This document shows, piece by piece, positions 46,056-55,235 of a DNA stretch of 64,000 bases (within the stretch, counting starts at the first letter, position 1; each line of letters opens with the position of its first letter). Under the pieces are notes generated by a model. It did not search any database, was not told the DNA's origin, and saw only the letters and a program-made list of their open reading frames with translations. This stretch comes from an uncultured Odoribacter sp. (GTDB lineage: Bacteria; Bacteroidota; Bacteroidia; Bacteroidales; Marinifilaceae). The DNA lies in NCBI GenBank assembly GCA_900541415.1, contig UQJP01000006.1:1-64000 (forward strand). The letters run 5' to 3'. Position numbers and translations under genes: made by a program.

Positions 46056-47204
46056 TTACTCAAAAAAATCTTTCATCTTACGAAAGAATCCTTTTTTATT
46101 CTCCATTTTTTCCGGCCTCAGGAAAGAACGCTCCTTCAAATCCTCCACCACTTTTTTATCCTCTTTGGAGAGATTTTTAGGAATCCATACGTTCACTTTC
46201 ACCAGCAGATCGCCTTTCCCATACCCGTTCACATCCGGCAAACCTTTTCCTCTCAAACGTAGAATCTTACCCGGTTGCGTACCCGGCTCGATCTTCACTT
46301 TCACTTTACCTTCCAGGGTGGGAATTTCCACAGAATCGCCCAGCACAGCTTCGGGGAAACCTACGAAAGTGTTATATAACAAATCGTTTCCGTCACGCAC
46401 CAACTCGTCATGCTCTTCTTCTTCGATCAAAACGATTAAATCACCGTTCACTCCGCCACGGCGCGCTGCATTTCCTTTACCACCTAAAGACAACTGCATT
46501 CCGTCGGCAACTCCTGCGGGAATATTCAAGGTGATCACTTCCTCGGAAAGCTGTACTCCCTCTCCATTACAATGAGCACATTTTTCATTGATAATCTTCC
46601 CTTCTCCCTCACAAGTGGGACAAGTTGAAGTGGTTTGCATTGCACCCAATATCGTATTCTGTACCCGCGTAATCTGTCCCGTACCCTTACAAGTGGTACA
46701 CGTGGAAAAAGAAGTGCCGTCTTTCGCTCCCGTTCCGTGGCAATGGGTATCGGCAACGTATTTCTTAACCTTGATTTTTTTCTCGACTCCGGTAGCGATC
46801 TCTTCCAAATTCAACTTCACTTTCACCCGAAGATTCGTTCCCCGGTTCACCCGGCGGGCACTGCGTCCGCCACCACCAAAACCGCCGAAGCCTCCAAAAC
46901 TGCCGAATATATCTCCGAAATGCGAAAAAATATCATCCATACTCATTCCGCCCCCGAAACCACCGGCTCCTGCGCCGCCTAAACCGGCATGCCCGAACTG
47001 ATCGTATTTTCTCCGCTTTTCTTCATTACTCAATACGTCGTAAGCCTCTGCGGCCTCTTTGAATTTTTCCTCGGCTTCTTTGTTGCCGGGATTTTTATCT
47101 GGATGATACTGAAGTGCCAACTTGCGGTACGCTTTTTTTATCTCTGCCGCATCCGCATTTTTTGATACACCCAGCACCTCATAATAATCTCTCTTTTCAG
47201 CCAT
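46056..47204 (-). CDS. dnaJ: Chaperone DnaJ (Hsp40) with one altered zinc ligand
   Basis: Co-chaperone of DnaK, 382 residues. The J domain carries QYHPDKNPG (HPD near 33-35), followed by a Gly/Phe-rich linker and the zinc domain. Zinc repeats read TDHC-type as [10 protein letters not shown], then [16 protein letters not shown] and CAHCNGEG. The first repeat should start with Cys, but residue 152 is Asp, leaving Cys155 alone. C-terminal substrate domains appear normal. It follows grpE by 161 bases and precedes oxyR by 20. Confidence 0.95.
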   Translation of the reverse strand: MAEKRDYYEVLGVSKNADAAEIKKAYRKLALQYHPDKNPGNKEAEEKFKEAAEAYDVLSNEEKRRKYDQFGHAGLGGAGAGGFGGGMSMDDIFSHFGDIFGSFGGFGGFGGGGRSARRVNRGTNLRVKVKLNLEEIATGVEKKIKVKKYVADTHCHGTGAKDGTSFSTCTTCKGTGQITRVQNTILGAMQTTSTCPTCEGEGKIINEKCAHCNGEGVQLSEEVITLNIPAGVADGMQLSLGGKGNAARRGGVNGDLIVLIEEEEHDELVRDGNDLLYNTFVGFPEAVLGDSVEIPTLEGKVKVKIEPGTQPGKILRLRGKGLPDVNGYGKGDLLVKVNVWIPKNLSKEDKKVVEDLKERSFLRPEKMENKKGFFRKMKDFFE

Positions 47205-47365
47205 TATCGTTATTTATGATTCATGAAAGGTCTCCGCTTTTTCACAAAGCCACAACCTCATATTGTTTTCACACACAGTAATTATCACACCCAAATAACA
47301 CAAAGCCCGTGTCACAAGGAAAAATCCTCAAAACACAAGGCTTATCATTCATTTCGCAATCCACG

Positions 47366-47968
47366 TTATTCTCCAACAACTACTTTGGGAAAACGGATCA
47401 CCTTATCGTTCATCATATATCCTTTTTGGATACAATCCACAACTTTTCCTTTCAAATCTTCGGAAGGAGCAGGGATTTTAGTCACAGCTTCCTGTAAGTC
47501 TGCATCAAAATCAGTATGCAGGCAATCCATTTCCTTCACCCCGTTCTGCGCCAGGAAATCTTTAAAATTGGAATAGATCAACTCCACCCCTTCCCGAAGC
47601 GAAGGAACGTCGGTCGCTGTCTCCATACTTTTCAGCGCCCGTTCAAAGTTGTCCATCACCGGAAGAATCTTCACCAATAACTGCTCTCCCGCCATCTTCG
47701 TCAACTCCATTTTCTCTTTCAGGGTACGTTTCCGGTAATTATCAAACTCAGCAGATAAACGTAAATATTTATCGTTCATTTCAACCAGCTTCTCGCCTAA
47801 TTCTTCAAGCTGTTTTTCTTTATCACTTCCTTTTGCCGATTTTTCCTTTTTAGACTTTTCTCTGGCAGATTCGTCAGGAAGCTCTTCCTGCATTTGCTCT
47901 TCTACATGCTGTTGCCCTTCATCGGCAAACTCTTCCTTTGAATGCTTATCCTTTACTTCTTTCGACAT
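47366..47968 (-). CDS. grpE: Nucleotide exchange factor GrpE
   Basis: Exchange factor for DnaK, 200 residues. An acidic, Glu/Lys-rich N-terminal third leads to a long coiled coil (EKLVEMNDKYLRLSAEFDNY, then RKRTLKEKMELTKMAGEQLL) and the beta-wing (PSEDLKGKVVDCIQKGYMMN, then DKVIRFPKVVV). First gene of the run grpE-dnaJ-oxyR with a clear promoter upstream. The 161 bases between grpE and dnaJ contain no clear hairpin. Confidence 0.95.
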   Translation of the reverse strand: MSKEVKDKHSKEEFADEGQQHVEEQMQEELPDESAREKSKKEKSAKGSDKEKQLEELGEKLVEMNDKYLRLSAEFDNYRKRTLKEKMELTKMAGEQLLVKILPVMDNFERALKSMETATDVPSLREGVELIYSNFKDFLAQNGVKEMDCLHTDFDADLQEAVTKIPAPSEDLKGKVVDCIQKGYMMNDKVIRFPKVVVGE

Positions 47969-48050
47969 GATATGATCTTTTTATTATTATTCTGTTGATA
48001 AAGGTTCTACGTAATTATACCCTTCCCGGATACTATAAAAATTGCTAAAG

Positions 48051-48082
48051 CAAAATTACACAAAAACCTTGCCAATACCAAA
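48051..48082 (-). promoter_or_regulatory. Promoter of grpE
   Basis: Minus strand TTTG (48082-48079), 20-base spacer, TAATTTTG (48058-48051): exact at both elements. Leader about 80 bases. It is a vegetative-type promoter; no CIRCE-like repeat was seen. Confidence 0.8.
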
Positions 48083-48184
48083 AGCTGCCACAATGCCTAA
48101 ATTTTTGCTGACATAGTGTCATTTTCCCCGACATTCTGCTCTTTCTCCTCCGCACATTAACATTTTCCCGGCCATCCCCCTTCT

Positions 48185-48859
48185 TCAAAGTTTCTCCTGA
48201 TCAACAAAACTATAATACTCCCCATGCCCGATAATGATATGGTCATAAAGGCGAATATCCAATAACTCTCCGGCTTCTTTGACTTTCTGGGTAATCATTT
48301 CATCCAGCTTACTCGGATTTAGAATCCCCGTAGGATGATTATGCGCCAAAATAATAAAACAGGCCTTCATATTAATAGCTTTGCGGAAAAGGATGCGACT
48401 ATCGATGATCGAATTGTTCATTCCGCCTGCCGACAACCTTTCGCTTCCCAGGATGTGATTGGAGTGCGCCAGATAGATTACCCACACTTCCTCATGGTCC
48501 AGATCACACAGGAAAGGATTGATGTAATGGTATGCGTCCCGGCTCGAACGGATAAACATCGCCTTCTTTTTCATTTCCGGCTTACGCCTTCTTCCCAGTT
48601 CTATGGCCGCAATCACCGATGACGCCTTAGCGATTCCGATCCCTTTATACTGATTCATCAATTCCCGTACCCCCAATAAAGCAAGCTGATTCAAATCATC
48701 ATGGCAATCTTTAAGGATGCGTCGGGAAAGATCCAGCGCTGACTCATGGTCAGAGCCGGAACGAAGTAAAATAGCCAGCAACTCATTCGTTGAAAGCATC
48801 GATACGCCTTTTTGCAGCATTTTTTCTCTGGGGCGGTCTTCTTCTGCCCAAGATTTCAT
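48185..48859 (-). CDS. radC: RadC-family JAB/MPN protein
   Basis: 224 residues from ATG 48859 (MKSWAEEDRPREKMLQKGVS), the usual family start; the open frame upstream is not family-like. The N-terminal helix-hairpin-helix region (LSTNELLAILLRSGS, then YKGIGIAKASSVIAAIELGR) precedes the metalloprotease-like JAMM site HNHPTGILNPSKLD near residue 165. Despite the name, a DNA-repair role is not proven for this family; it is often linked to mobile DNA or competence. Here it stands alone between grpE and rpsT. Confidence 0.92.
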   Translation of the reverse strand: MKSWAEEDRPREKMLQKGVSMLSTNELLAILLRSGSDHESALDLSRRILKDCHDDLNQLALLGVRELMNQYKGIGIAKASSVIAAIELGRRRKPEMKKKAMFIRSSRDAYHYINPFLCDLDHEEVWVIYLAHSNHILGSERLSAGGMNNSIIDSRILFRKAINMKACFIILAHNHPTGILNPSKLDEMITQKVKEAGELLDIRLYDHIIIGHGEYYSFVDQEKL

Positions 48860-48940
48860 TGAAAGATATTGTCCACCCATAACACAACATTTTAGGCAAC
48901 AATTTAATACTTTTTCACGAAATAAAAAAGCATGAAAGAA

Positions 48941-48966
48941 AGGAGATGAGTTTTTACTCATCTCCT
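48941..48966 (-). terminator. Terminator after rpsT
   Basis: A perfect 11-base stem (48941-48951 with 48956-48966) with loop TTTT, 26 bases past the rpsT stop in its direction of reading. Confidence 0.75.
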
Positions 48967-48991
48967 GCAATATCTTGACAAGACAAACTAA

Positions 48992-49243
48992 TTAAAGCTT
49001 ATTAACGTGCAGAGCCAATTTCGATTTTAAATTAGCGGCTTTGTTATCGTGAATAACATTCTTTTTCGCTAATTTATCGAGCATAGCAGCAACTTTCGGC
49101 AGCAATTCAGAGGCAATGGTTTTGTCGGTAGTTGTACGCAATTTTTTCACTGCATTACGAGCGGTTTTTGCGTAATAACGATTGTCTGTTCTTTTTGCTT
49201 CAGTTTGTCTAATTCTCTTTTCTGATGATTTATGATTTGCCAT
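48992..49243 (-). CDS. rpsT: 30S ribosomal protein S20
   Basis: Primary 16S rRNA-binding protein, 83 residues. [19 protein letters not shown] and the three long basic helices are typical. Reads leftward, directly after the two tRNA-Glu genes, and may be partly expressed from their promoter; a TATATTTG at 49256-49249 sits only six bases from the start codon. Confidence 0.95.
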   Translation of the reverse strand: MANHKSSEKRIRQTEAKRTDNRYYAKTARNAVKKLRTTTDKTIASELLPKVAAMLDKLAKKNVIHDNKAANLKSKLALHVNKL

Positions 49244-49275
49244 CTCTACAAATATAAAAATTCAACTTCTTTATG

Positions 49276-49347
49276 TAGTCTGTACGGGAATCGAACCCGT
49301 GTTACAAGAATGAAAATCTTGCGTCCTAACCCCTAGACGAACAGACC
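49276..49347 (-). tRNA. tRNA-Glu (TTC), copy 1
   Basis: 72 bases. Acceptor GGTCTGT pairs with ACAGACT (G1-U72 wobble); anticodon stem CAAGA/TCTTG with loop TTTTCAT, anticodon TTC; T arm ACGGG-TTCGATT-CCCGT. The 3' CCA is not encoded (next bases CAT). Sequence identical to the second copy. Confidence 0.97.
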
Positions 49348-49369
49348 GTAGGCCTCGCTATTTTGTTGG

Positions 49370-49441
49370 TAGTCTGTACGGGAATCGAACCCGTGTTACA
49401 AGAATGAAAATCTTGCGTCCTAACCCCTAGACGAACAGACC
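49370..49441 (-). tRNA. tRNA-Glu (TTC), copy 2
   Basis: 72 bases identical to copy 1, transcribed first. The three bases after the discriminator (49369-49367, minus strand) read CCA, so this copy has an encoded CCA end while the other does not. The copies are 22 bases apart. Confidence 0.97.
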
Positions 49442-49460
49442 ATCTTTCGCTTAGCGGATG

Positions 49461-49491
49461 CAAATATACGGCAAATTTGTTTCACACCAAA
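49461..49491 (-). promoter_or_regulatory. Promoter of the tRNA-Glu pair
   Basis: Minus strand TTTG (49491-49488), 19-base spacer, TATATTTG (49468-49461), exact to consensus. It begins transcription about 15 bases ahead of the first tRNA. Confidence 0.85.
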
Positions 49492-49596
49492 AAAAATGCC
49501 TTTTTTTTTCGATTATTTTTAACCATTGCACTTAACGCTCTTATAATGAAATCCTTGTATTTACAGGAAATAAAACGAGGTTTACAAATAAATTAC

Positions 49597-49604
49597 TACT
49601 TTTG
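49597..49604 (+). promoter_or_regulatory. Candidate -7 box for rsmI
   Basis: TACTTTTG fits TAnnTTTG, 41 bases before the rsmI start; no -33 TTTG at the right distance. Confidence 0.5.
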
Positions 49605-49645
49605 TATGCTTATAAATAAAATCCCTCAATTTTAACAAACAAGAA

Positions 49646-50368
49646 ATGGGTAAACTATATTTGATCCCGACCCCCGTAGGTAATTTAGAGGATATTACCC
49701 TCAGAGCCTTACGCTTATTAAAAGAAGTGGACCTGATCCTGGCCGAGGATACCCGGACAACAGCGAAGCTATTGAAACATTACGAAATAAATACCCCGTT
49801 ATTATCTCACCATAAGTTCAACGAACACCAGCAGGTAGACCGCATTGCAGAGAGAATAGAACGGGGCGAAAGTTTGGCACTGGTAAGCGATGCAGGCACA
49901 CCGGGAATCTCCGATCCAGGATTTCTGCTCACCAAAACCTGTGTGGAAAGAGGAATAGCCACAGAATGCCTGCCCGGAGCAACGGCATTTGTTCCTGCTT
50001 TGGTAAACTCCGGTTTTCCATGTGACCGATTTTGCTTTGAAGGCTTTTTACCTCAGAAAAAAGGCCGGCAAAAAAGATTATCGGCACTGGCTGAAGAAAC
50101 AAGAACAATGATTTTCTATGAATCTCCCTATCGGCTGGTGAAAGCCCTCGACCAAATGACAGAAGTCTTCGGTGAAAACCGTCCGGCTTGCGTTGCCCGT
50201 GAAATCAGTAAAATGTTCGAAGAATTTAAGCGGGGAAGCCTGAAAGAACTCTCCGCCTTTTTCACACAAAAAGGAGTAAAGGGAGAAATTGTGATTCTGG
50301 TAGCGGGAAAAGACTACAACAACGACAAGTTCCTTACCATTGAAGAAGAAACAGAAGAAGAGGAATAA
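49646..50368 (+). CDS. rsmI: 16S rRNA (cytidine1402-2'-O)-methyltransferase RsmI
   Basis: SAM-dependent methylase of C1402 in 16S rRNA, 240 residues. LYLIPTPVGNLEDITLRALR at the N-terminus, ILAEDTRTTAKLL, LVSDAGTPGISDPGF near 80 and the GFPCDRFCFEGFLPQKKGRQ segment are diagnostic for this tetrapyrrole-methylase-fold family. The C-terminus is a short acidic tail (TIEEETEEEE). Single gene followed by a strong hairpin. Confidence 0.95.
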   Translation: MGKLYLIPTPVGNLEDITLRALRLLKEVDLILAEDTRTTAKLLKHYEINTPLLSHHKFNEHQQVDRIAERIERGESLALVSDAGTPGISDPGFLLTKTCVERGIATECLPGATAFVPALVNSGFPCDRFCFEGFLPQKKGRQKRLSALAEETRTMIFYESPYRLVKALDQMTEVFGENRPACVAREISKMFEEFKRGSLKELSAFFTQKGVKGEIVILVAGKDYNNDKFLTIEEETEEEE

Positions 50369-50407
50369 ACCGGGGATCAGCTTCGATATTTCTCTCAAAT
50401 CTAAAAT

Positions 50408-50441
50408 AATTAGGGTGGCAAAATATTTTGCCACCCTAATT
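50408..50441. terminator. Shared terminator after rsmI
   Basis: A perfect 34-base palindrome (arms 50408-50424 and 50425-50441), centred on AAAAT/ATTTT, with T-rich flank. It lies between convergent genes and can serve both. Confidence 0.85.
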
Positions 50442-50495
50442 TTATATAAACCGGACTTCGGAATCTTGTTAAAAGACCACAATCCCGCAGGCCTG

Positions 50496-52124
50496 TTAAA
50501 AATCGAAATTATCCAATTTGATCTGAGCCTTCAACATAACATCCAATGCCAGACTTGCATTCGAATAAATAGAAACCGCTTTCCGGACACCACCCTCTAA
50601 AGGAGTCGCAGCCTTAACAGCCAACAACAGATGCTCCGTCTTCCCTAATAATTTTGCCTGTTCCTTGTTCAATGCAAATTCCAACTGTCCTTTAGCCGGA
50701 GTATTTCCGCTGGCAGCTTCCAATTTGTTCCTACCCACGGTAGCGGCCACCTTAGTCAAAGGCCTGTAAGCCTCATCCACCAAAATCAGGGAATCGACAG
50801 ACAACTCCAAAGGCACACCATTCGTAGCCGCCAAAACGATTGTCCCCGCCATGATCTTATCGGCAATATCTTTATCCACAGAAATATCCGAGATTGTATC
50901 CTGATAGAACAATCCTTCTGCACTCAATTTCAACGGAATGTTTATTTCCGCATCCATCCGGACAGCCCCGTCTTTCCAAATCACATCACTGTAATCGTCG
51001 CTACCGCCCAAGGTCACTTGTCCCTCATAAGACACCAATCCGGAAGGAGGCAGCGATAAAAATGCAGCCAATTCATCCCCGCGATACACCATTGTCCCCT
51101 CTTTTTCCGTTAATTCCCGGTTTGTCGGAAATTCCAACAATCCCCCGTTAAAACGGTTTGCTCCTAACCCGTCTTTCACCCAAAAATCCATTTGCAGGTT
51201 GGCGGCAACCCCAATACCTTTATTTTTAACCAATATTTTCAGCTCCGGATCGGCAAAACTGAAATTTCCGCCGATCTTATCCAAAAACTCAATATCGAGA
51301 TCAAAATACCCGTCCACACTCATCGGTTCTGCTTTCAGCTTTCCCTCCGCCTTAATAAAAGTGATATTCGATAAATCGATAACTCCCCCGGCAATGGTAA
51401 TTCCTGTCGAGATCGTCTGCCCTTTCTTGATCACTCCGGACACCTGCATCTTTATCCCGTCCATTTCCTTCAAATCCAGGAAAATTCCAGGCAAATCCAT
51501 CGTTTCACTCAAGACCGCTCCATTGCTTCCATCGGCCTTTTCTATTAAAAAGGTCTTCGTAAAAGGAACGCCGTCCACCAATAAATTATTAAACTCAACC
51601 TTAATCTCATACGTAAAGTCTTCACGCGGAATAGAAACATCCAGACGTGCCGAAGCCAAAATACCTTTCACCTCAGAGCCTGCCGGAATATCCGAAATAG
51701 GCACTTCAACGGCATCCATCTCCGGAATATCCAACACCAGGTCATCTGACACTTCAAGATCCGATTGTCCCCCTCCATCAACCCAAACATCAGGCAAATG
51801 AAAAGAAAGAGCTCCTACCGACATATCGAAAATAGAGGAAAGATTGTCCAATTTATAAATATCCTCCTCTGTATACTTGATCGCAAGCAAAGTATCGGCG
51901 GGATTTTGGGTATCGGGAACTTTCTGAATATACCCGGTGGTATCCATCAACAAATCCCATAAAGTAAAACTGCCGTGAGCGACTTTTAACTGCACATTGG
52001 GCTCAAGCCCCTCGATATTATCCGACCATTTATCCGTATCGAACAAATCCGGATCTCCACATGAAACACACGCCAATAACAACAGAACTGCTGTATATGC
52101 TTTATTTAAACAGAATTTAACCAT
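50496..52124 (-). CDS. Large lipoprotein of unknown function
   Basis: 542 residues, lipoprotein signal ending ACVSC (Cys22). The mature part is acidic and beta-rich with no cysteines of note, repeated alternation of hydrophobic and polar residues, and many Ile/Val-Asp pairs (VLDIPEMDAVEVPISDIPAG), which suggests a long beta-solenoid or stacked Ig-like sheets. I recognise no named domain. It lies 87 bases downstream of the 907-residue membrane protein on the same strand and may work with it at the cell envelope. Confidence 0.7.
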   Translation of the reverse strand: MVKFCLNKAYTAVLLLLACVSCGDPDLFDTDKWSDNIEGLEPNVQLKVAHGSFTLWDLLMDTTGYIQKVPDTQNPADTLLAIKYTEEDIYKLDNLSSIFDMSVGALSFHLPDVWVDGGGQSDLEVSDDLVLDIPEMDAVEVPISDIPAGSEVKGILASARLDVSIPREDFTYEIKVEFNNLLVDGVPFTKTFLIEKADGSNGAVLSETMDLPGIFLDLKEMDGIKMQVSGVIKKGQTISTGITIAGGVIDLSNITFIKAEGKLKAEPMSVDGYFDLDIEFLDKIGGNFSFADPELKILVKNKGIGVAANLQMDFWVKDGLGANRFNGGLLEFPTNRELTEKEGTMVYRGDELAAFLSLPPSGLVSYEGQVTLGGSDDYSDVIWKDGAVRMDAEINIPLKLSAEGLFYQDTISDISVDKDIADKIMAGTIVLAATNGVPLELSVDSLILVDEAYRPLTKVAATVGRNKLEAASGNTPAKGQLEFALNKEQAKLLGKTEHLLLAVKAATPLEGGVRKAVSIYSNASLALDVMLKAQIKLDNFDF

Positions 52125-52211
52125 AGAATTTTAATCATTTACACCAAAGCACAAAATTGTGTTAAATATTTGGAATAACAAATTTTTCAAATGAAAAAGT
52201 CATCATAAGAA

Positions 52212-54935
52212 TTAACGCTGCACCTTGTATTTAATTACCGTACCGTTATCAGCCCCGGCAAACAAGAAAAATCCGTCATTTCCGGAAAATATAATAGAAA
52301 AAGGAGAATCTCCTGTGATCGGGAAACCTTTTGCCATCGTTCCATCGGGAGAAAGGAGCAACATCCGGCTCTGTTCCCGGTCGATCAAACCGATCCTGCT
52401 ATCCACAGCCGAAAAACGGTACACATAGGGATAATCCAGGCTTCGTGCATCCAAATGCTTATCATACAAAAGTTTTCCGGCAAGATCGTAAACAAACAAA
52501 CGATCGGAATCTGTAAACACAATATCTTCCACCCCGTCCCCGTTCAAATCTGCCACATTCATCCTGTAACCCGCCGATATTTCCCCACAATCCAGTTTCT
52601 TCTCCTGTCCGTTAAAATCCACCGTATGCACCCCTCCCGCCGCATTGGCAAATACCAGGCGGGCTTTATCACCCTTACCGACAAGATAAAGATCGGTGTT
52701 TTCCTTCAAATCGAGTACGGAAGCAATCTTAATCCGTTCCTTCCCTTTACGATCAAGGATATACAACCGATAACGATCGGCAAAAACAATATAATCCTTA
52801 TTATCTACCCGAAAGTGCTGCACTTTGGTAACGATTTCCTTATCGGCTTTCCTGCAATCCCAGCCCTGCACCAAAGTTCCGTCTATTCCGTAAAGATACA
52901 ATTCCCGGTCTTCTCCCGGCACAAAAATCCGGTATTCCCGGTTTCCGTCATAATCAAACATCGTGATCCCCTGAGGGCATTTTGCCCTGAAAGCCACAGG
53001 ATAACGCCCCACGGGATTCCCGTTCCGGTCGATCAGATACATCTTCGAAGAGGTAGAAAACAGATATTGCAGCTTACCGTTCTTAAAAACATCCACCTGG
53101 TATACCTCACTGTTGATTCTCCCGTCCACAGGCTGTTTCCACAAAATACGCCCTGCATCGTTAATCAAATAGATCGTATTATGATCGTCCTGCACAAACA
53201 ATTCCCGTTCTCCCGTCACATGATTCGTCACCGGAACCGGCTTCATGCTCACCCGGGCCTCCAATTTCGTTTGCCACAACAAATGAGGACGCACGTCATT
53301 TTCAATCTTATCGGTACTCAGGAATATCGTATTATAAAGCATATCCCCTTCGTTCGACCATTGGGATGCAAGTGTCGAGAATACCGACAAACGATCTTCG
53401 TGAGCCTGTATATATTGCAGCCAATCGCCCAAAGAAATAGCCTTCACCCAGGGTAAAACAGTTCCCACTTCGGCAAACCAGGCTAAGTTATATTTCCCCG
53501 ACAAACGGGTTCGTGAATTTTGATACCATTCCGCATCACGCACAAAACTGCTGTGCACATAATCGCGGATAAATCCTTTTACGGCATTTTCAGAAGAAGC
53601 AAAAACCAGATAGTTATCTTCCACAAACACATAGCGGTTCGGGATTCCGTTGAAAAGATCACCCCAATACACCGCAGTCATATCTTCTGCCGGAAAAGCG
53701 TAATAATCAAATGATTTTTCCCTATCCATCCGGAAAGTTTTCACATAATCGTTCACGGCCTTCCCCCCATCGAAACGGGCATAAGCATTCATCATCCTTT
53801 CCAATAAAGCCTGACACAAACTACCCGACTTCAATTGGGCGATTACCACACCGTCCTGCTCCGCTCCCCCACGGTATCCCATCGTGACAGCAGCGATCTC
53901 TCCCAACAGCAATTTCTGCAATTCCTCCTCGATCCCCTGTCCGAACATCCGCTCCAATTGCTGTTTACGTCCGAAAACTTTTTCTTTTAAACCCACATTA
54001 TACCGGAAAGCCTCTAAAGCAGAAAAATAAGCCGGAATATTACTCAAATTCAGCATACCAAAAGAAACCGCCCCGACAGGAATAACCCCGTCGATACGAA
54101 CTTCGCGGGGCTGCTGCTTTTCCAGCGTCTGCATATACGAATGGGGTAAACCCGCATAACTCACAAAACCATTCAGGCAAACCCCACGCTCGCTGAATTC
54201 TCCGTCGAAAGCTCCCCACTTAAAACATTTCGTAACGTCCACAACCGGATTTATTTTTCCGGGACGAACCACCAAAGGCAATAAATCGGAAAAAGTTTCC
54301 GTGTTCAGCAAAACATTTATCCCCGCTCCCGCAGAAAAATATTTACTCAGGCTTTGGTAATGGGGTTTCGCAGAATTTTCATGCTCTTCCTGATCGAACT
54401 GTTTCAATCCGTCCTCGATATACAGATCGGAATCGGAAAGCAGCACAATCCCTCCGCAAACAGAAAAATAAACTTCCTCTTTCCCTTGCTTTAAAGTATA
54501 GATTTTATGACTATCGTACTTTCTCGCTTTTTCTGTCCCCTGAAAGGCCTGCTTCAAAAAATCGCCCATTTCGTTCCTTGAAAGCACTACCCGGTTATCC
54601 ATCACATAAAGCAAAGCAACATCCTTCTTCCCTTCCACACGCATGGCCATGATACGGGATAAGGAATCCACATACCCCTGCCGCATCAGCGTATCGGCCA
54701 CCCGGGCCAGCAAGCTCTTCCGAAACACCTGTATATCATCGGCAAAAGCCTTCTGCAACGTCCCGGATAAACGGGCATTGGAATTGAATTGAATAATCAA
54801 AGCAGAATTATTCGGAATAAAAGCATCCTTACTGCCGGAACGCATTTTCCCCGATTCGTTGATATACCATATCCCGAAAATAATGGCACCAACAAACACA
54901 ATGGCTAAAAATGACAACAGTAATCCTTTTTTCAT
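52212..54935 (-). CDS. Membrane-anchored protein with DUF3352-like region and C-terminal beta-propeller
   Basis: 907 residues. One N-terminal membrane anchor (LLLSFLAIVFVGAIIFGIWY) and no lipobox, so the rest should be extracytoplasmic. Residues about 35-550 look like a DUF3352-type region (AFIPNNSALIIQFNSNARLS, then ENYLVFASSENAVKGFIRDY). Residues about 570-907 form propeller-like repeats (TIYLINDAGRILWKQPVDGR, MYLIDRNGNPVGRYPVAF, LYLYGIDGTLVQGWDCRK) with one FG-GAP/VCBS-like unit (NVADLNGDGVEDIVFTDSDR). No enzyme motif was seen. First gene of a leftward pair with the 542-residue lipoprotein. Role unknown. Confidence 0.72.
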   Translation of the reverse strand: MKKGLLLSFLAIVFVGAIIFGIWYINESGKMRSGSKDAFIPNNSALIIQFNSNARLSGTLQKAFADDIQVFRKSLLARVADTLMRQGYVDSLSRIMAMRVEGKKDVALLYVMDNRVVLSRNEMGDFLKQAFQGTEKARKYDSHKIYTLKQGKEEVYFSVCGGIVLLSDSDLYIEDGLKQFDQEEHENSAKPHYQSLSKYFSAGAGINVLLNTETFSDLLPLVVRPGKINPVVDVTKCFKWGAFDGEFSERGVCLNGFVSYAGLPHSYMQTLEKQQPREVRIDGVIPVGAVSFGMLNLSNIPAYFSALEAFRYNVGLKEKVFGRKQQLERMFGQGIEEELQKLLLGEIAAVTMGYRGGAEQDGVVIAQLKSGSLCQALLERMMNAYARFDGGKAVNDYVKTFRMDREKSFDYYAFPAEDMTAVYWGDLFNGIPNRYVFVEDNYLVFASSENAVKGFIRDYVHSSFVRDAEWYQNSRTRLSGKYNLAWFAEVGTVLPWVKAISLGDWLQYIQAHEDRLSVFSTLASQWSNEGDMLYNTIFLSTDKIENDVRPHLLWQTKLEARVSMKPVPVTNHVTGERELFVQDDHNTIYLINDAGRILWKQPVDGRINSEVYQVDVFKNGKLQYLFSTSSKMYLIDRNGNPVGRYPVAFRAKCPQGITMFDYDGNREYRIFVPGEDRELYLYGIDGTLVQGWDCRKADKEIVTKVQHFRVDNKDYIVFADRYRLYILDRKGKERIKIASVLDLKENTDLYLVGKGDKARLVFANAAGGVHTVDFNGQEKKLDCGEISAGYRMNVADLNGDGVEDIVFTDSDRLFVYDLAGKLLYDKHLDARSLDYPYVYRFSAVDSRIGLIDREQSRMLLLSPDGTMAKGFPITGDSPFSIIFSGNDGFFLFAGADNGTVIKYKVQR

Positions 54936-54971
54936 AACTTACCTTTCACCCCTTTTACTATATTCCGTTCA

Positions 54972-54979
54972 CAAAATTA
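54972..54979 (-). promoter_or_regulatory. Candidate -7 box for the 907-residue protein gene
   Basis: Minus strand TAATTTTG fits TAnnTTTG; no -33 match. The rest of the 300-base divergent gap to hydE holds no other recognised signal. Confidence 0.4.
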
Positions 54980-55235
54980 ATAAAAATGTGTCACTAACCG
55001 GAATATAGGTTTTATAAAATTATAATCTTCCCGTAAAATCCCGGACGAGTTTTCGGACGAATAGCAAAGACTCCTGAAATTTAATACAAAATAAACAAAT
55101 ACGACGGCCTTTTTCCAACATTTCTGTTTTTTAAACTTTAAAACCCGTCAACCCTTTGGTGCATGTTCCGATTGTTTATAAATTCGTTGCCGGAAATTGT
55201 TCCGCAACCTCAACCTTATACGGAATCCTGCTTAC

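Noticed and set aside
49249..49256. Minus-strand TATATTTG just before rpsT as its promoter
   Set aside because: It is only six bases from the start codon with no -33 element, so it would force a leaderless ribosomal protein mRNA; read-through from the tRNA promoter is simpler.
52455..53456. A 333-codon open frame on the plus strand
   Set aside because: It lies fully antisense to the 907-residue protein gene, lacks any domain, signal or coding-like composition, and is rich in His, Ile and Arg as expected of a shadow frame.
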